From Vibrio penaeicida (GTDB lineage: Bacteria; Pseudomonadota; Gammaproteobacteria; Enterobacterales; Vibrionaceae): a stretch of DNA of 64,000 bases. The stretch spans positions 42,940 through 106,939 of the forward strand of contig NZ_JAUYVM010000018.1 of assembly GCF_030689305.1 (NCBI RefSeq), read 5' to 3'. The notes under the pieces are model-generated. The model was given only the letters and a program-made list of their open reading frames with translations, had not been told where the DNA came from and did no database searches. How positions within the stretch are numbered: position 1 is the first letter of the stretch; each line of letters starts with the position of its first letter. Positions 25,959 to 34,360 of the stretch are shown here, in pieces. Made by a program: the position numbers and the translations under genes.

Positions 25959-27359
25959 GTGTCATCTTCGCTTTGGTTGCAGTGTCTGCAACAGCTACAA
26001 GAAGAGCTTCCAGCGACTGAATTTAGCATGTGGGTCAGACCGCTTCAGGCGGAGCTCAATGACAATACCCTGACTTTGTTCGCCCCTAACCGTTTTGTGC
26101 TTGATTGGGTACGCGATAAGTACTTCGACAATATCAATCGCCTGCTTCTGCAATTTTGTGGGAATGATATTCCTAGCCTTCGTTTTGAAGTCGGCAGTCG
26201 CCCAGTTTCTGCACCTGCACCTGCCGCTCGATCAAAAGCCGATGTCGCTGCAGAATCGTCTGCACCAGCGCAGCTTCACGCGCGCAGACCCGTGCACAAA
26301 ACTTGGGAAAATGAAAATGAAGTGGTGGACATCAATCACCGCTCTAATGTCAATATTAAGCATAAATTCAATAACTTCGTTGAAGGTAAGTCGAACCAGT
26401 TAGGCTTGGCAGCAGCGCGTCAGGTGGCGGATAACCCTGGTGCAGCGTATAACCCACTGTTTCTTTATGGCGGCACGGGCTTAGGTAAAACTCACTTGCT
26501 CCATGCCGTGGGCAACGCCATTGTGGATAATAAGCCCAATGCGAAAGTGGTGTACATGCACTCTGAGCGTTTCGTTCAAGACATGGTAAAAGCGCTGCAA
26601 AACAATGCGATTGAAGAATTTAAGCGTTATTACCGCAGCGTTGATGCATTGTTAATCGATGACATTCAGTTTTTTGCTAACAAAGAGCGTTCTCAAGAAG
26701 AGTTTTTTCATACGTTCAACGCATTGTTAGAAGGCAATCAACAAATCATCCTGACTTCTGACCGTTATCCTAAAGAAATTAATGGGGTAGAGGATCGGTT
26801 GAAATCTCGCTTTGGCTGGGGTTTAACCGTTGCGATTGAGCCGCCGGAGTTAGAAACTCGCGTAGCGATCTTGATGAAGAAAGCGGAAGACCATCAAATT
26901 CACCTTGCCGATGAAGTCGCGTTTTTCATTGCAAAACGCTTGCGCTCTAATGTTCGTGAGCTGGAAGGTGCGCTAAATCGTGTTATTGCCAACGCGAACT
27001 TTACTGGTCGCCCCATCACTATCGATTTTGTTCGTGAAGCGTTGCGCGATTTATTAGCATTGCAAGAAAAACTGGTGACGATCGATAACATCCAGAAAAC
27101 CGTCGCCGAATACTACAAGATTAAAGTAGCGGATTTGCTGTCTAAGCGCCGCTCACGCTCCGTTGCTCGTCCTCGTCAATTAGCAATGGCGCTTTCCAAA
27201 GAGCTCACCAACCATAGTTTGCCTGAAATTGGTGATGCCTTTGGTGGTCGTGACCATACCACGGTGCTGCACGCTTGCCGCAAGATAGAGCAGCTTCGTG
27301 AAGAGAGTCATGATATAAAAGAGGACTATTCGAACCTAATTAGAACCTTATCGTCATAA
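25959..27359 (+). CDS. dnaA: Chromosomal replication initiator DnaA
   Basis: AAA+ initiator that binds and melts oriC. 466 residues: domain I (about 1-80, interacts with DnaB and helpers), a short linker, domain III with Walker A GGTGLGKT at 171-178 and Walker B LLIDDIQFF, and domain IV with the DnaA signature DAFGGRDHTTVLHACRKI near the C-terminus. GTG start with GAGGG four bases upstream. First gene of dnaA-dnaN-recF-gyrB. Confidence 0.98.
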   Translation: MSSSLWLQCLQQLQEELPATEFSMWVRPLQAELNDNTLTLFAPNRFVLDWVRDKYFDNINRLLLQFCGNDIPSLRFEVGSRPVSAPAPAARSKADVAAESSAPAQLHARRPVHKTWENENEVVDINHRSNVNIKHKFNNFVEGKSNQLGLAAARQVADNPGAAYNPLFLYGGTGLGKTHLLHAVGNAIVDNKPNAKVVYMHSERFVQDMVKALQNNAIEEFKRYYRSVDALLIDDIQFFANKERSQEEFFHTFNALLEGNQQIILTSDRYPKEINGVEDRLKSRFGWGLTVAIEPPELETRVAILMKKAEDHQIHLADEVAFFIAKRLRSNVRELEGALNRVIANANFTGRPITIDFVREALRDLLALQEKLVTIDNIQKTVAEYYKIKVADLLSKRRSRSVARPRQLAMALSKELTNHSLPEIGDAFGGRDHTTVLHACRKIEQLREESHDIKEDYSNLIRTLSS

Positions 27360-27374
27360 GGCAAAGAGATACCA

Positions 27375-28475
27375 ATGAAATTTACCATCGAACGCAGCCA
27401 CCTGATCAAACCGTTACAACAAGTTTCTGGCGCTCTGGGTGGACGCCCCACGTTACCTATTCTGGGTAATTTGTTTCTGAAAGTCGAAAACAACGTGCTT
27501 TCATTGACCGCGACCGACCTTGAAGTCGAGCTGGTGGCAAATGTGGCGTTGGAAGGCGATTTTGAAGCGGGCAGCACAACTGTTCCTTCTCGTAAATTTC
27601 TGGATATTTGTCGAGGATTACCAGACGACGCGATCATCACTGTAGTGATGGAAGCGGACCGTGTTCAATTGCGCTCTGGTCGAAGCCGTTTTTCTCTTTC
27701 GACTCTGCCTGCGAGTGACTTCCCAAACATTGAAGACTGGCAAAGCGAAGCAGACATTACGCTTTCTCAGCAAGACCTACGTAGCTTGATTGAAAAAACG
27801 CAGTTTTCAATGGCGAACCAAGATGTTCGTTACTATCTGAATGGTATGCTGTTTGAAATCGAAGGAACGACGCTTCGCTCTGTGGCAACAGACGGCCACC
27901 GTATGGCAGTTTCACAAACTCAGCTTGCATCAGAATTGCCGAATCAACAAATTATCTTGCCTCGCAAAGGTGTTCAAGAGCTCGTTAAGCTGCTGGATGC
28001 ACCAGAAGCCGAGGTGACTTTGCAAATAGGCAATGCCAACTTACGTGCGGCTGTGAATAACTTTACTTTCACCTCTAAATTGGTGGATGGTCGATTCCCA
28101 GACTACCGTCGAGTCATGCCACAAAGCAGTAACAAAACATTAGAAGCGCCATGTGATGAGTTAAAACACGCGTTTTCTCGCGCAGCAATTCTATCGAACG
28201 AAAAGTTCCGTGGTGTACGCGTGAACTTCATTGGCAATGAAATGCGCATTACTGCCAACAACCCAGAACAAGAAGAAGCGGAAGAAGTGCTTGATGTTTC
28301 TTTTGATGGCGACGACTTGGAAATCGGGTTTAATGTCAGCTATGTTTTGGATGTATTGAATACCCTTCGCTGCGATAAAGTGCGAATCTCAATGTCTGAT
28401 GCGAATGCCAGCGCACTGATTGAGAATGCCGATGATGACAGCGCCATGTATGTGGTGATGCCAATTCGCTTGTAG
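27375..28475 (+). CDS. dnaN: DNA polymerase III beta sliding clamp
   Basis: 366-residue ring-forming processivity clamp, beginning MKFTIERSHLIKPLQQVSG and ending in the conserved YVVMPIRL that lies near the client-binding pocket. Three clamp domains of about 120 residues each. It starts 15 bp after dnaA and belongs to the same operon. Confidence 0.98.
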   Translation: MKFTIERSHLIKPLQQVSGALGGRPTLPILGNLFLKVENNVLSLTATDLEVELVANVALEGDFEAGSTTVPSRKFLDICRGLPDDAIITVVMEADRVQLRSGRSRFSLSTLPASDFPNIEDWQSEADITLSQQDLRSLIEKTQFSMANQDVRYYLNGMLFEIEGTTLRSVATDGHRMAVSQTQLASELPNQQIILPRKGVQELVKLLDAPEAEVTLQIGNANLRAAVNNFTFTSKLVDGRFPDYRRVMPQSSNKTLEAPCDELKHAFSRAAILSNEKFRGVRVNFIGNEMRITANNPEQEEAEEVLDVSFDGDDLEIGFNVSYVLDVLNTLRCDKVRISMSDANASALIENADDDSAMYVVMPIRL

Positions 28476-28487
28476 TGGATTGGGTTT

Positions 28488-29567
28488 ATGCCACTCACCA
28501 GACTGATTGTTCAGACATTTCGTAATATTGAAGCCTGTGACGTTGAACTGTCACCAGGCTTTAATTTTCTTATTGGCCCTAATGGCAGTGGGAAAACTAG
28601 CATCATCGAAGCGATTTATTTGCTTGGGCATGGGCGTTCATTTAAAAGCTCTTTGACGGGAAGAGTTATCCAAAACGACTGTGATGAACTCTTCGTACAT
28701 GGTCGTTTTTTGAACCAGGATCAATTTGAGCTGCCAATTGGCATTAATAAGCAGCGCGACGGCTCAACAGAGGTTAAAATAGGCGGTCAGTCTGGACAAA
28801 AATTAGCGCAGTTAGCTCAGGTTTTACCTTTGCAATTGATTCATCCAGAAGGGTTTGAATTACTGACAGACGGTCCAAAATTTCGTCGAGCATTTATCGA
28901 CTGGGGTGTTTTCCATACCGAATCACATTTTTATGATGCATGGGGAAGATTCAAACGGCTTAATAAGCAACGAAATGCATTGCTGAAAACCGCCACCCAT
29001 TATAAAGAGCTCAGTTATTGGGATCAGCAAATGGCAACGCTGGCTGAAAATATCAGTCAATGGCGACAAGAATACGTTGAAAACATGAAGAAAGTGGCGG
29101 AAGAAATCTGTCGCACATTTTTGCCAGAATTTGATATCCAATTGAAGTATTATCGAGGGTGGGACAAAGATACACCTTATCAGGATATCCTCGAAAACAA
29201 CTTCGAACGTGATCAGTCACTTGGCTACACATTCAGTGGACCCAATAAAGCTGATTTGAAAATCAAAGTGAATGGAACGCCCGTTGAAGACGTTTTATCA
29301 CGCGGTCAATTGAAACTCATGGTCTGTGCGCTGAGAGTCGCGCAAGGGCAGCATTTGACTCAAATGACAGGAAAGCAGTGTATCTACCTGATAGATGATT
29401 TTGCTTCTGAATTAGATAGCCAACGTCGACAGCGTCTTGCAGACTGCTTAAAAACGACGGGGGCACAAGTATTTGTAAGCTCTATTACTGAGAGCCAAGT
29501 CGTTGATATGCTCGACGATAATGGCAAAATGTTTCATGTGGAACATGGCAAAATAGAGCAAGGATAA
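28488..29567 (+). CDS. recF: DNA replication and repair protein RecF
   Basis: SMC-like ATPase that loads RecA at gaps with RecO and RecR. 359 residues; Walker A GPNGSGKTS at 30-38, signature LSRGQLKLMVCALRVAQ, and Walker B YLIDDFASELD. It lies 12 bp after dnaN and 14 bp before gyrB. Confidence 0.97.
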   Translation: MPLTRLIVQTFRNIEACDVELSPGFNFLIGPNGSGKTSIIEAIYLLGHGRSFKSSLTGRVIQNDCDELFVHGRFLNQDQFELPIGINKQRDGSTEVKIGGQSGQKLAQLAQVLPLQLIHPEGFELLTDGPKFRRAFIDWGVFHTESHFYDAWGRFKRLNKQRNALLKTATHYKELSYWDQQMATLAENISQWRQEYVENMKKVAEEICRTFLPEFDIQLKYYRGWDKDTPYQDILENNFERDQSLGYTFSGPNKADLKIKVNGTPVEDVLSRGQLKLMVCALRVAQGQHLTQMTGKQCIYLIDDFASELDSQRRQRLADCLKTTGAQVFVSSITESQVVDMLDDNGKMFHVEHGKIEQG

Positions 29568-29581
29568 AAAGAGAGTAACTC

Positions 29582-31999
29582 ATGTCAGAAAATTACGATT
29601 CATCGAGTATTAAAGTACTGAAGGGTCTGGATGCGGTTCGTAAGCGTCCGGGTATGTACATCGGCGACACTGACGATGGCACCGGTTTACACCACATGGT
29701 TTTTGAGGTGGTGGATAACTCTATTGATGAAGCGTTAGCAGGTCACTGTAATGACATCATTGTGACTATTCATGAGGACAACTCAGTCTCGGTACGTGAT
29801 GACGGCCGTGGTATCCCAACGGAAATGCACCCAGAAGAGAACGTATCAGCAGCCGAAGTTATCATGACGGTACTTCACGCTGGTGGTAAATTCGATGACA
29901 ACTCATACAAAGTATCGGGTGGTCTACACGGGGTAGGTGTTTCGGTAGTAAATGCACTGTCTAAGCAGGTAACCCTAACCATCCATCGAGGTGGTGAAAC
30001 CCACGCTCAAACTTACCATCATGGTGACCCTCAAGCGCCACTGACAGTGGTTGGTAAAACAGAGAATACGGGTACTGAAATCCGTTTTTGGCCAAGTGAA
30101 GAGACCTTCACGAATATTGAGTTCCATTACGATATTTTAGCAAAACGTCTACGTGAACTTTCGTTCCTAAACTCTGGTGTATCAATCAAACTGGTTGATG
30201 AGCGAGAAGAAGACAAAATGGATCACTTCATGTTTGAAGGTGGTATCCAAGCGTTTGTTGAGCACCTGAACACCAATAAAACACCGATTATTCAAAAAAT
30301 ATTCCACTTTGATTTTGAGCGTGAAGATGGCATTACGGTCGAAGTCGCCATGCAGTGGAATGATGGTTACCAAGAAAACATTTACTGTTTCACCAATAAC
30401 ATCCCTCAGCGTGATGGTGGTACTCACTTAGCCGGCTTCCGCGCTGCTCTAACGCGTACGCTAAATAGCTTCATGGACAAAGAAGGCTTTTCGAAGAAGG
30501 CGAAAACCTCGACTTCTGGAGATGATGCTCGTGAAGGTCTAACGGCTATCGTTTCAGTGAAAGTGCCCGATCCGAAGTTCTCAAGCCAAACCAAAGATAA
30601 ACTGGTTTCCTCTGAGGTGAAGTCTGCGGTTGAATCTGCAATGGGTGAGAAACTGTCTGAGTTCCTTGTTGAGAACCCAGGTGAAGCGAAGATTGTATGT
30701 ACCAAGATCATTGATGCAGCACGAGCTCGTGATGCGGCACGTAAAGCACGTGAAATGACTCGTCGTAAAGGTGCATTGGATTTAGCTGGTCTGCCCGGTA
30801 AATTGGCGGATTGTCAGGAAAAAGACCCTGCACTCTCAGAACTGTACATAGTGGAGGGTGACTCTGCAGGCGGTAGTGCCAAGCAGGGACGTAACCGTAA
30901 GAACCAAGCAATTTTGCCGCTTAAAGGTAAAATCCTTAACGTTGAAAAAGCACGCTTCGACAAAATGCTGTCTTCTCAAGAAGTGGCAACGCTTATTACT
31001 GCTCTCGGCTGTGGTATTGGTCGTGACGAATACAACCCAGATAAATTGCGTTACCACAACATCATCATCATGACCGATGCTGATGTCGATGGTTCTCACA
31101 TCCGTACACTTCTGCTCACGTTTTTCTACCGTCAAATGCCAGAACTGATAGAGCGCGGCTATGTATACATTGCTCAGCCACCACTTTACAAAGTGAAGAA
31201 AGGCAAGCAAGAACAGTATATTAAAGATGAAGATGCGATGAGTCAGTATCAAGTTTCTTTGGCTCTAGATAATGCGTCACTTCACGTGAATGCAGAAGCA
31301 CCAGCGCTAGCCGGTGAAGCATTAGAGAAACTGGTTCAACAGTATAATGCGGGCATCAAATTAGTGGATCGCATGAGCCGTCGCTACCCACATGCGTTGG
31401 TGCATGAATTTGTTTATGTGCCTCGTTTAAGTGCCGAACAATGCCACGCCACCGCGGTGGTAGAAGCTTGGGGTAAACGCCTCGTAGAGCAGCTTAACGA
31501 AAAAGAAGTAGGCGCAAGCCAATACAGTTTGGAAATCGAAAAACACGAAGAGTTAGGCATTAGCTTACCAAAGATCGTGGTTCGTACTCATGGTGTTACC
31601 CACGAGCATGTGCTCAGTGTCGATTTGTTTAATTCGAAAGAATACGGCAAGTTAGCGGAGCTTTCTGAAGCGCTAGATGGGCTTATCGAAGACGGTGCTT
31701 ACATTAAGCGTGGCGAACGTACTCAACCAGTTGTGAGCTTCGTTGAAGCGCTTAATTGGTTAATCAAAGAGTCTCGTCGTGGTCTAAGTCTACAGCGATA
31801 CAAAGGTCTAGGTGAGATGAACCCAGATCAGCTTTGGGAAACCACGATGGACCCAGAAACACGTCGCATGATGCAAGTGACCATCGAAGATGCAGTAGGT
31901 GCAGACCAGCTATTTACCACATTGATGGGTGATCAGGTTGAGCCGCGTCGTAACTTCATTGAAGAGAATGCGCTAAAAGTAGCCAACCTAGACGTTTAA
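29582..31999 (+). CDS. gyrB: DNA gyrase subunit B
   Basis: ATPase subunit of gyrase, which introduces negative supercoils. 805 residues: GHKL ATPase domain with EVVDNSIDEALAG and GGLHGVGVSVVNAL, transducer domain, TOPRIM domain with VEGDSAGGSAKQGRNR and DADVDGSHIRTLLL, and the gammaproteobacterial insert before the C-terminal QRYKGLGEMNPDQLWET. Last gene of the dnaA operon, followed by a terminator. Confidence 0.98.
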   Translation: MSENYDSSSIKVLKGLDAVRKRPGMYIGDTDDGTGLHHMVFEVVDNSIDEALAGHCNDIIVTIHEDNSVSVRDDGRGIPTEMHPEENVSAAEVIMTVLHAGGKFDDNSYKVSGGLHGVGVSVVNALSKQVTLTIHRGGETHAQTYHHGDPQAPLTVVGKTENTGTEIRFWPSEETFTNIEFHYDILAKRLRELSFLNSGVSIKLVDEREEDKMDHFMFEGGIQAFVEHLNTNKTPIIQKIFHFDFEREDGITVEVAMQWNDGYQENIYCFTNNIPQRDGGTHLAGFRAALTRTLNSFMDKEGFSKKAKTSTSGDDAREGLTAIVSVKVPDPKFSSQTKDKLVSSEVKSAVESAMGEKLSEFLVENPGEAKIVCTKIIDAARARDAARKAREMTRRKGALDLAGLPGKLADCQEKDPALSELYIVEGDSAGGSAKQGRNRKNQAILPLKGKILNVEKARFDKMLSSQEVATLITALGCGIGRDEYNPDKLRYHNIIIMTDADVDGSHIRTLLLTFFYRQMPELIERGYVYIAQPPLYKVKKGKQEQYIKDEDAMSQYQVSLALDNASLHVNAEAPALAGEALEKLVQQYNAGIKLVDRMSRRYPHALVHEFVYVPRLSAEQCHATAVVEAWGKRLVEQLNEKEVGASQYSLEIEKHEELGISLPKIVVRTHGVTHEHVLSVDLFNSKEYGKLAELSEALDGLIEDGAYIKRGERTQPVVSFVEALNWLIKESRRGLSLQRYKGLGEMNPDQLWETTMDPETRRMMQVTIEDAVGADQLFTTLMGDQVEPRRNFIEENALKVANLDV

Positions 32000-32027
32000 A
32001 TTATTTGGTGCTTAGCCCTTTCGCTTC

Positions 32028-32095
32028 ATTTCTTCGTCAGAGGTACTCACATACGCTTGTATGCTCCGCGCCTCTTCCTTGAACTGAAGAGAAAT
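32028..32095 (+). repeat. Nested imperfect palindrome after gyrB
   Basis: Outer arms ATTTCTTC (32028-32035) and GAAGAGAAAT (32086-32095), middle arms AGAGG / CCTCT, inner arms CATAC / GTATG around a GCTT loop. The layered arms suggest a folded RNA or an intergenic repeat of the kind found in many vibrios. It lies between gyrB and its terminator. No second copy is in this window. Confidence 0.5.
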
Positions 32096-32130
32096 TGCGT
32101 TGCCCCACGAAATTTAAATTAATAGATAAA

Positions 32131-32163
32131 AGACTGCCTTCTTGGGTGGTCTTTTTCTTTTTT
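32131..32163 (+). terminator. Intrinsic terminator of the dnaA-gyrB operon
   Basis: 8-bp stem AGACTGCC / GGTGGTCT (two G-U pairs) with a six-base loop, followed by a run of Ts interrupted by one C. It lies 130 bp after the gyrB stop. Confidence 0.85.
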
Positions 32164-32208
32164 AACGATATGAAAAGTAATGTTTTTAAAATTATTTTTG
32201 TTTTTTCT

Positions 32209-32237
32209 CTTGAAAGATTAGGCGACTATCCACATAT
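32209..32237 (+). promoter_or_regulatory. Sigma-32 (heat-shock) promoter of ibpA
   Basis: CTTGAAA at 32209-32215, 14 bases, then CCACATAT at 32230-32237, close to the RpoH consensus (CTTGAAA, 13-15 bases, CCCCATnT). It leaves a leader of about 210 bases before ibpA. Confidence 0.75.
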
Positions 32238-32401
32238 CTAGTTTTGAGAGAACGCCGTAAGGGTCTCTTAAAACGCTTGTCCAGTTTGCGTCTCGCCAAG
32301 AGGGCTAAAGAGAGCAAACATATACGGAAAGCACACAATTTAACTTTTGTTAGCGACCATGTCCCCGTGCAACGACTGCCAGTGGAATGGTAAGACTGAC
32401 T

Positions 32402-32451
32402 CCTTGGCACCAAATTAAAATTGCCAAGGCTATTGCTTATCATAAGGATAG
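32402..32451 (+). ncRNA. ROSE-type RNA thermometer in the ibpA leader
   Basis: Two hairpins just before the ATG. The first is a perfect 8-bp stem, CCTTGGCA 32402-32409 with TGCCAAGG 32422-32429. The second buries the ribosome-binding site: CUAUUGCUU (32430-32438) pairs with AAGGAUAG (32444-32451), leaving one bulged G opposite the Shine-Dalgarno bases, which is the hallmark of ROSE elements. Heating should open it and allow translation. Confidence 0.82.
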
Positions 32452-32455
32452 TATT

Positions 32456-32890
32456 ATGCGTAATGTAGATTTCACTCCCCTATACCGTAACGCCATTGGT
32501 TTTGACCGTTTGTTGAACCTAATGGAAGCCAACAATGCCAAGAACTCTTCTGGCGGTTACCCTCCATATAACATTGAGCAAAAAGATGAAAACAACTACC
32601 GTATTACTATGGCGGTAGCGGGTTTTTCTGATGAGCATTTAGACATCACTCAGAAAGAAAACATGCTGATTGTGCGTGGTGAGCGTCAAGCCGAAGAAGG
32701 GAAGAATTACGTTTACCAAGGCATTGCTGAGCGCGATTTTGAACGTAAATTCCAGTTAGCTGATTATGTAAAAGTGGTTGGTGCAACCATGGAAAATGGT
32801 TTACTGCACGTCGACTTAGAACGCGAAATCCCTGAAGCTATGAAGCCTCGCAAGATTGCCATCAATGGCAAAAATATCATCGAAAGCTAA
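32456..32890 (+). CDS. ibpA: Small heat-shock protein IbpA (Hsp20)
   Basis: 144-residue alpha-crystallin-type chaperone that coats aggregating proteins. MRNVDFTPLYRNAIGFDRL and the core YRITMAVAGFSDEHLDIT are typical of enterobacterial/vibrio IbpA, as is the C-terminal IAI motif. I chose the ATG at 32456 because AAGGA lies eight bases upstream and inside the thermometer hairpin. Only one ibp gene is present here, not the ibpAB pair of E. coli. Confidence 0.95.
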   Translation: MRNVDFTPLYRNAIGFDRLLNLMEANNAKNSSGGYPPYNIEQKDENNYRITMAVAGFSDEHLDITQKENMLIVRGERQAEEGKNYVYQGIAERDFERKFQLADYVKVVGATMENGLLHVDLEREIPEAMKPRKIAINGKNIIES

Positions 32891-32917
32891 GATATTGGTA
32901 TTAGACTTTAAATAGTA

Positions 32918-32941
32918 AAACGCCCGCATCCGCGGGCGTTT
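32918..32941. terminator. Terminator of ibpA
   Basis: Perfect 10-bp stem AAACGCCCGC / GCGGGCGTTT with loop ATCC, 27 bp after the ibpA stop, and flanked by A and T runs on both sides. Confidence 0.9.
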
Positions 32942-33178
32942 CTAGTTTTAGATACAAACGATCGAATCGAAATATATTAAAATGTAGAATTGGATTAGTT
33001 TTTGCGTAGGAAAATTGGAAATATGCGCTCAATATTTCTACTAATCTAAGGAATTTGTCAATACTTAACAGTATAGGCTTTGAGCAGAATTTTCGTTAAG
33101 AATTCACTATTAGTATATGGTAAACTCCTGCTCTAACTTTGAACTAGTAGTCTCAATCTCAAAGTGTAAGGAAGGCAA

Positions 33179-34291
33179 GTGCACAATTCAATAATGAGTG
33201 AACAAAATACCCAGATGACAAACAACTATCAACAAAATGACGAGATTGACTTACGTGAGTTGTGTCAGTCTATATGGGCTGGGAAATGGGTTGTTTTAAT
33301 ATCAACTGCTTGCTTTGCTGTGATTGCATTAATGTATGCGTTGTTTGCACAAGAATGGTGGACTTCAAAAGCTAAAGTGGCACTTCCTCAGCTATATAAC
33401 CTAGCTGAATACGAGAAGCAAGTCAGTCAATTTCAACCCATTTTTGATATTTACCAAGAAGATGGAACCGTTTTGGTGAGCGAGAAGCTAGACTCTTTGA
33501 GGGATCCAGAGATTTTATTTGCACAATTCATACAAGCATTTAATTCTTCAAACAATAAAAAGCTATTTTTTTCCTCAAATCCAGAGTTTGTTAATTACTT
33601 GAAACAATATGATGAAGTTAAAGATAAGGAGTACCTTGAGCGGTTTTACTTGCAGTGGTTTGAGAATATATCGGCCGTCAAAGAGAGTAAAAAAGATGAT
33701 GAATATATTTATGATTTGAGCTTTACTGCCAAAACTCAGGAAAACAGTGCACTTAACTTGCGAGATTACGTTCAATTTATAAAGCGAAGAACTCACGAAT
33801 CAGCTTTGAGAAACTTGCAATCTATAGTAGAGGCTAAACAAGACGAACTTAATTTGCAAAAAAGAATCTTGGTAGCTCAGGCGGAATCACGCCTAGAAAT
33901 TGAAATAGAAAGTGCAGAATACGCATTAAGAATGGCTAGTGCTGCCAACGTGACTTCTCCTATTCAAACTAATAGTGATAAAGAGCGTTTTCATATCAAC
34001 TTAGGTGTTAATGCTTTGAAAGAAAAAGTTGAGGTTCTACGTTCTATTAAAAATTTGGGTGTAATAGAGCCTAGACTTCAGCAGGTACAAGCTAAGCTTG
34101 ACTTGTTAGGTAAGCTAAAAATAAGCAATGACATTCAGTTTGATAACTTTCGGCTGCTAGATGATATTACAAAACCCAACTCTCGAGATGAACCGAAACG
34201 AACTTTGATTGTGTTGCTTGGAATTATACTGGGGCTTTTCGTGGGTATAGGTATAATCTTAGTTAGAATGGCATTCAAGCAGCAGCCTTAA
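33179..34291 (+). CDS. Wzz-type polysaccharide chain-length determinant protein, orphan
   Basis: 370 residues with the polysaccharide copolymerase layout: N-terminal cytoplasmic tail, first membrane helix (about 36-57), long periplasmic, largely helical domain (about 60-335), and a C-terminal membrane helix (about 343-364) preceded by the proline-rich PNSRDEPKR. This family sets O-antigen or capsule chain length. No other polysaccharide genes are near, so it is an orphan. The gene is visibly richer in A and T than its neighbours. GTG start with AAGGA six bases upstream; an in-frame ATG at 33194 is less well placed. Confidence 0.85.
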   Translation: MHNSIMSEQNTQMTNNYQQNDEIDLRELCQSIWAGKWVVLISTACFAVIALMYALFAQEWWTSKAKVALPQLYNLAEYEKQVSQFQPIFDIYQEDGTVLVSEKLDSLRDPEILFAQFIQAFNSSNNKKLFFSSNPEFVNYLKQYDEVKDKEYLERFYLQWFENISAVKESKKDDEYIYDLSFTAKTQENSALNLRDYVQFIKRRTHESALRNLQSIVEAKQDELNLQKRILVAQAESRLEIEIESAEYALRMASAANVTSPIQTNSDKERFHINLGVNALKEKVEVLRSIKNLGVIEPRLQQVQAKLDLLGKLKISNDIQFDNFRLLDDITKPNSRDEPKRTLIVLLGIILGLFVGIGIILVRMAFKQQP

Positions 34292-34315
34292 ATATTAAAG
34301 CTCTTCCTCGCATTT

Positions 34316-34343
34316 TAAGCCAACAGAATTAACTGTTGGCTTA
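34316..34343. terminator. Terminator between the Wzz-like gene and avtA
   Basis: Perfect 11-bp stem TAAGCCAACAG / CTGTTGGCTTA with loop AATTAA, between two convergent genes. The T-runs are short, but the position fits a shared bidirectional terminator. Confidence 0.75.
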
Positions 34344-34360
34344 TCATATTCAATGAAAGC

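Noticed and set aside
30836..31252. 138-residue antisense frame inside gyrB
   Set aside because: It is the complement of a highly conserved coding region; low-complexity, no start signal.
31281..31300. TTCACGTGAA core inside gyrB as a parS site
   Set aside because: Only the inner 10 bp match; the outer bases of TGTTTCACGTGAAACA do not. Other CACGTG sites (near 10894 and 38537) match even less. No parS is called in this window.
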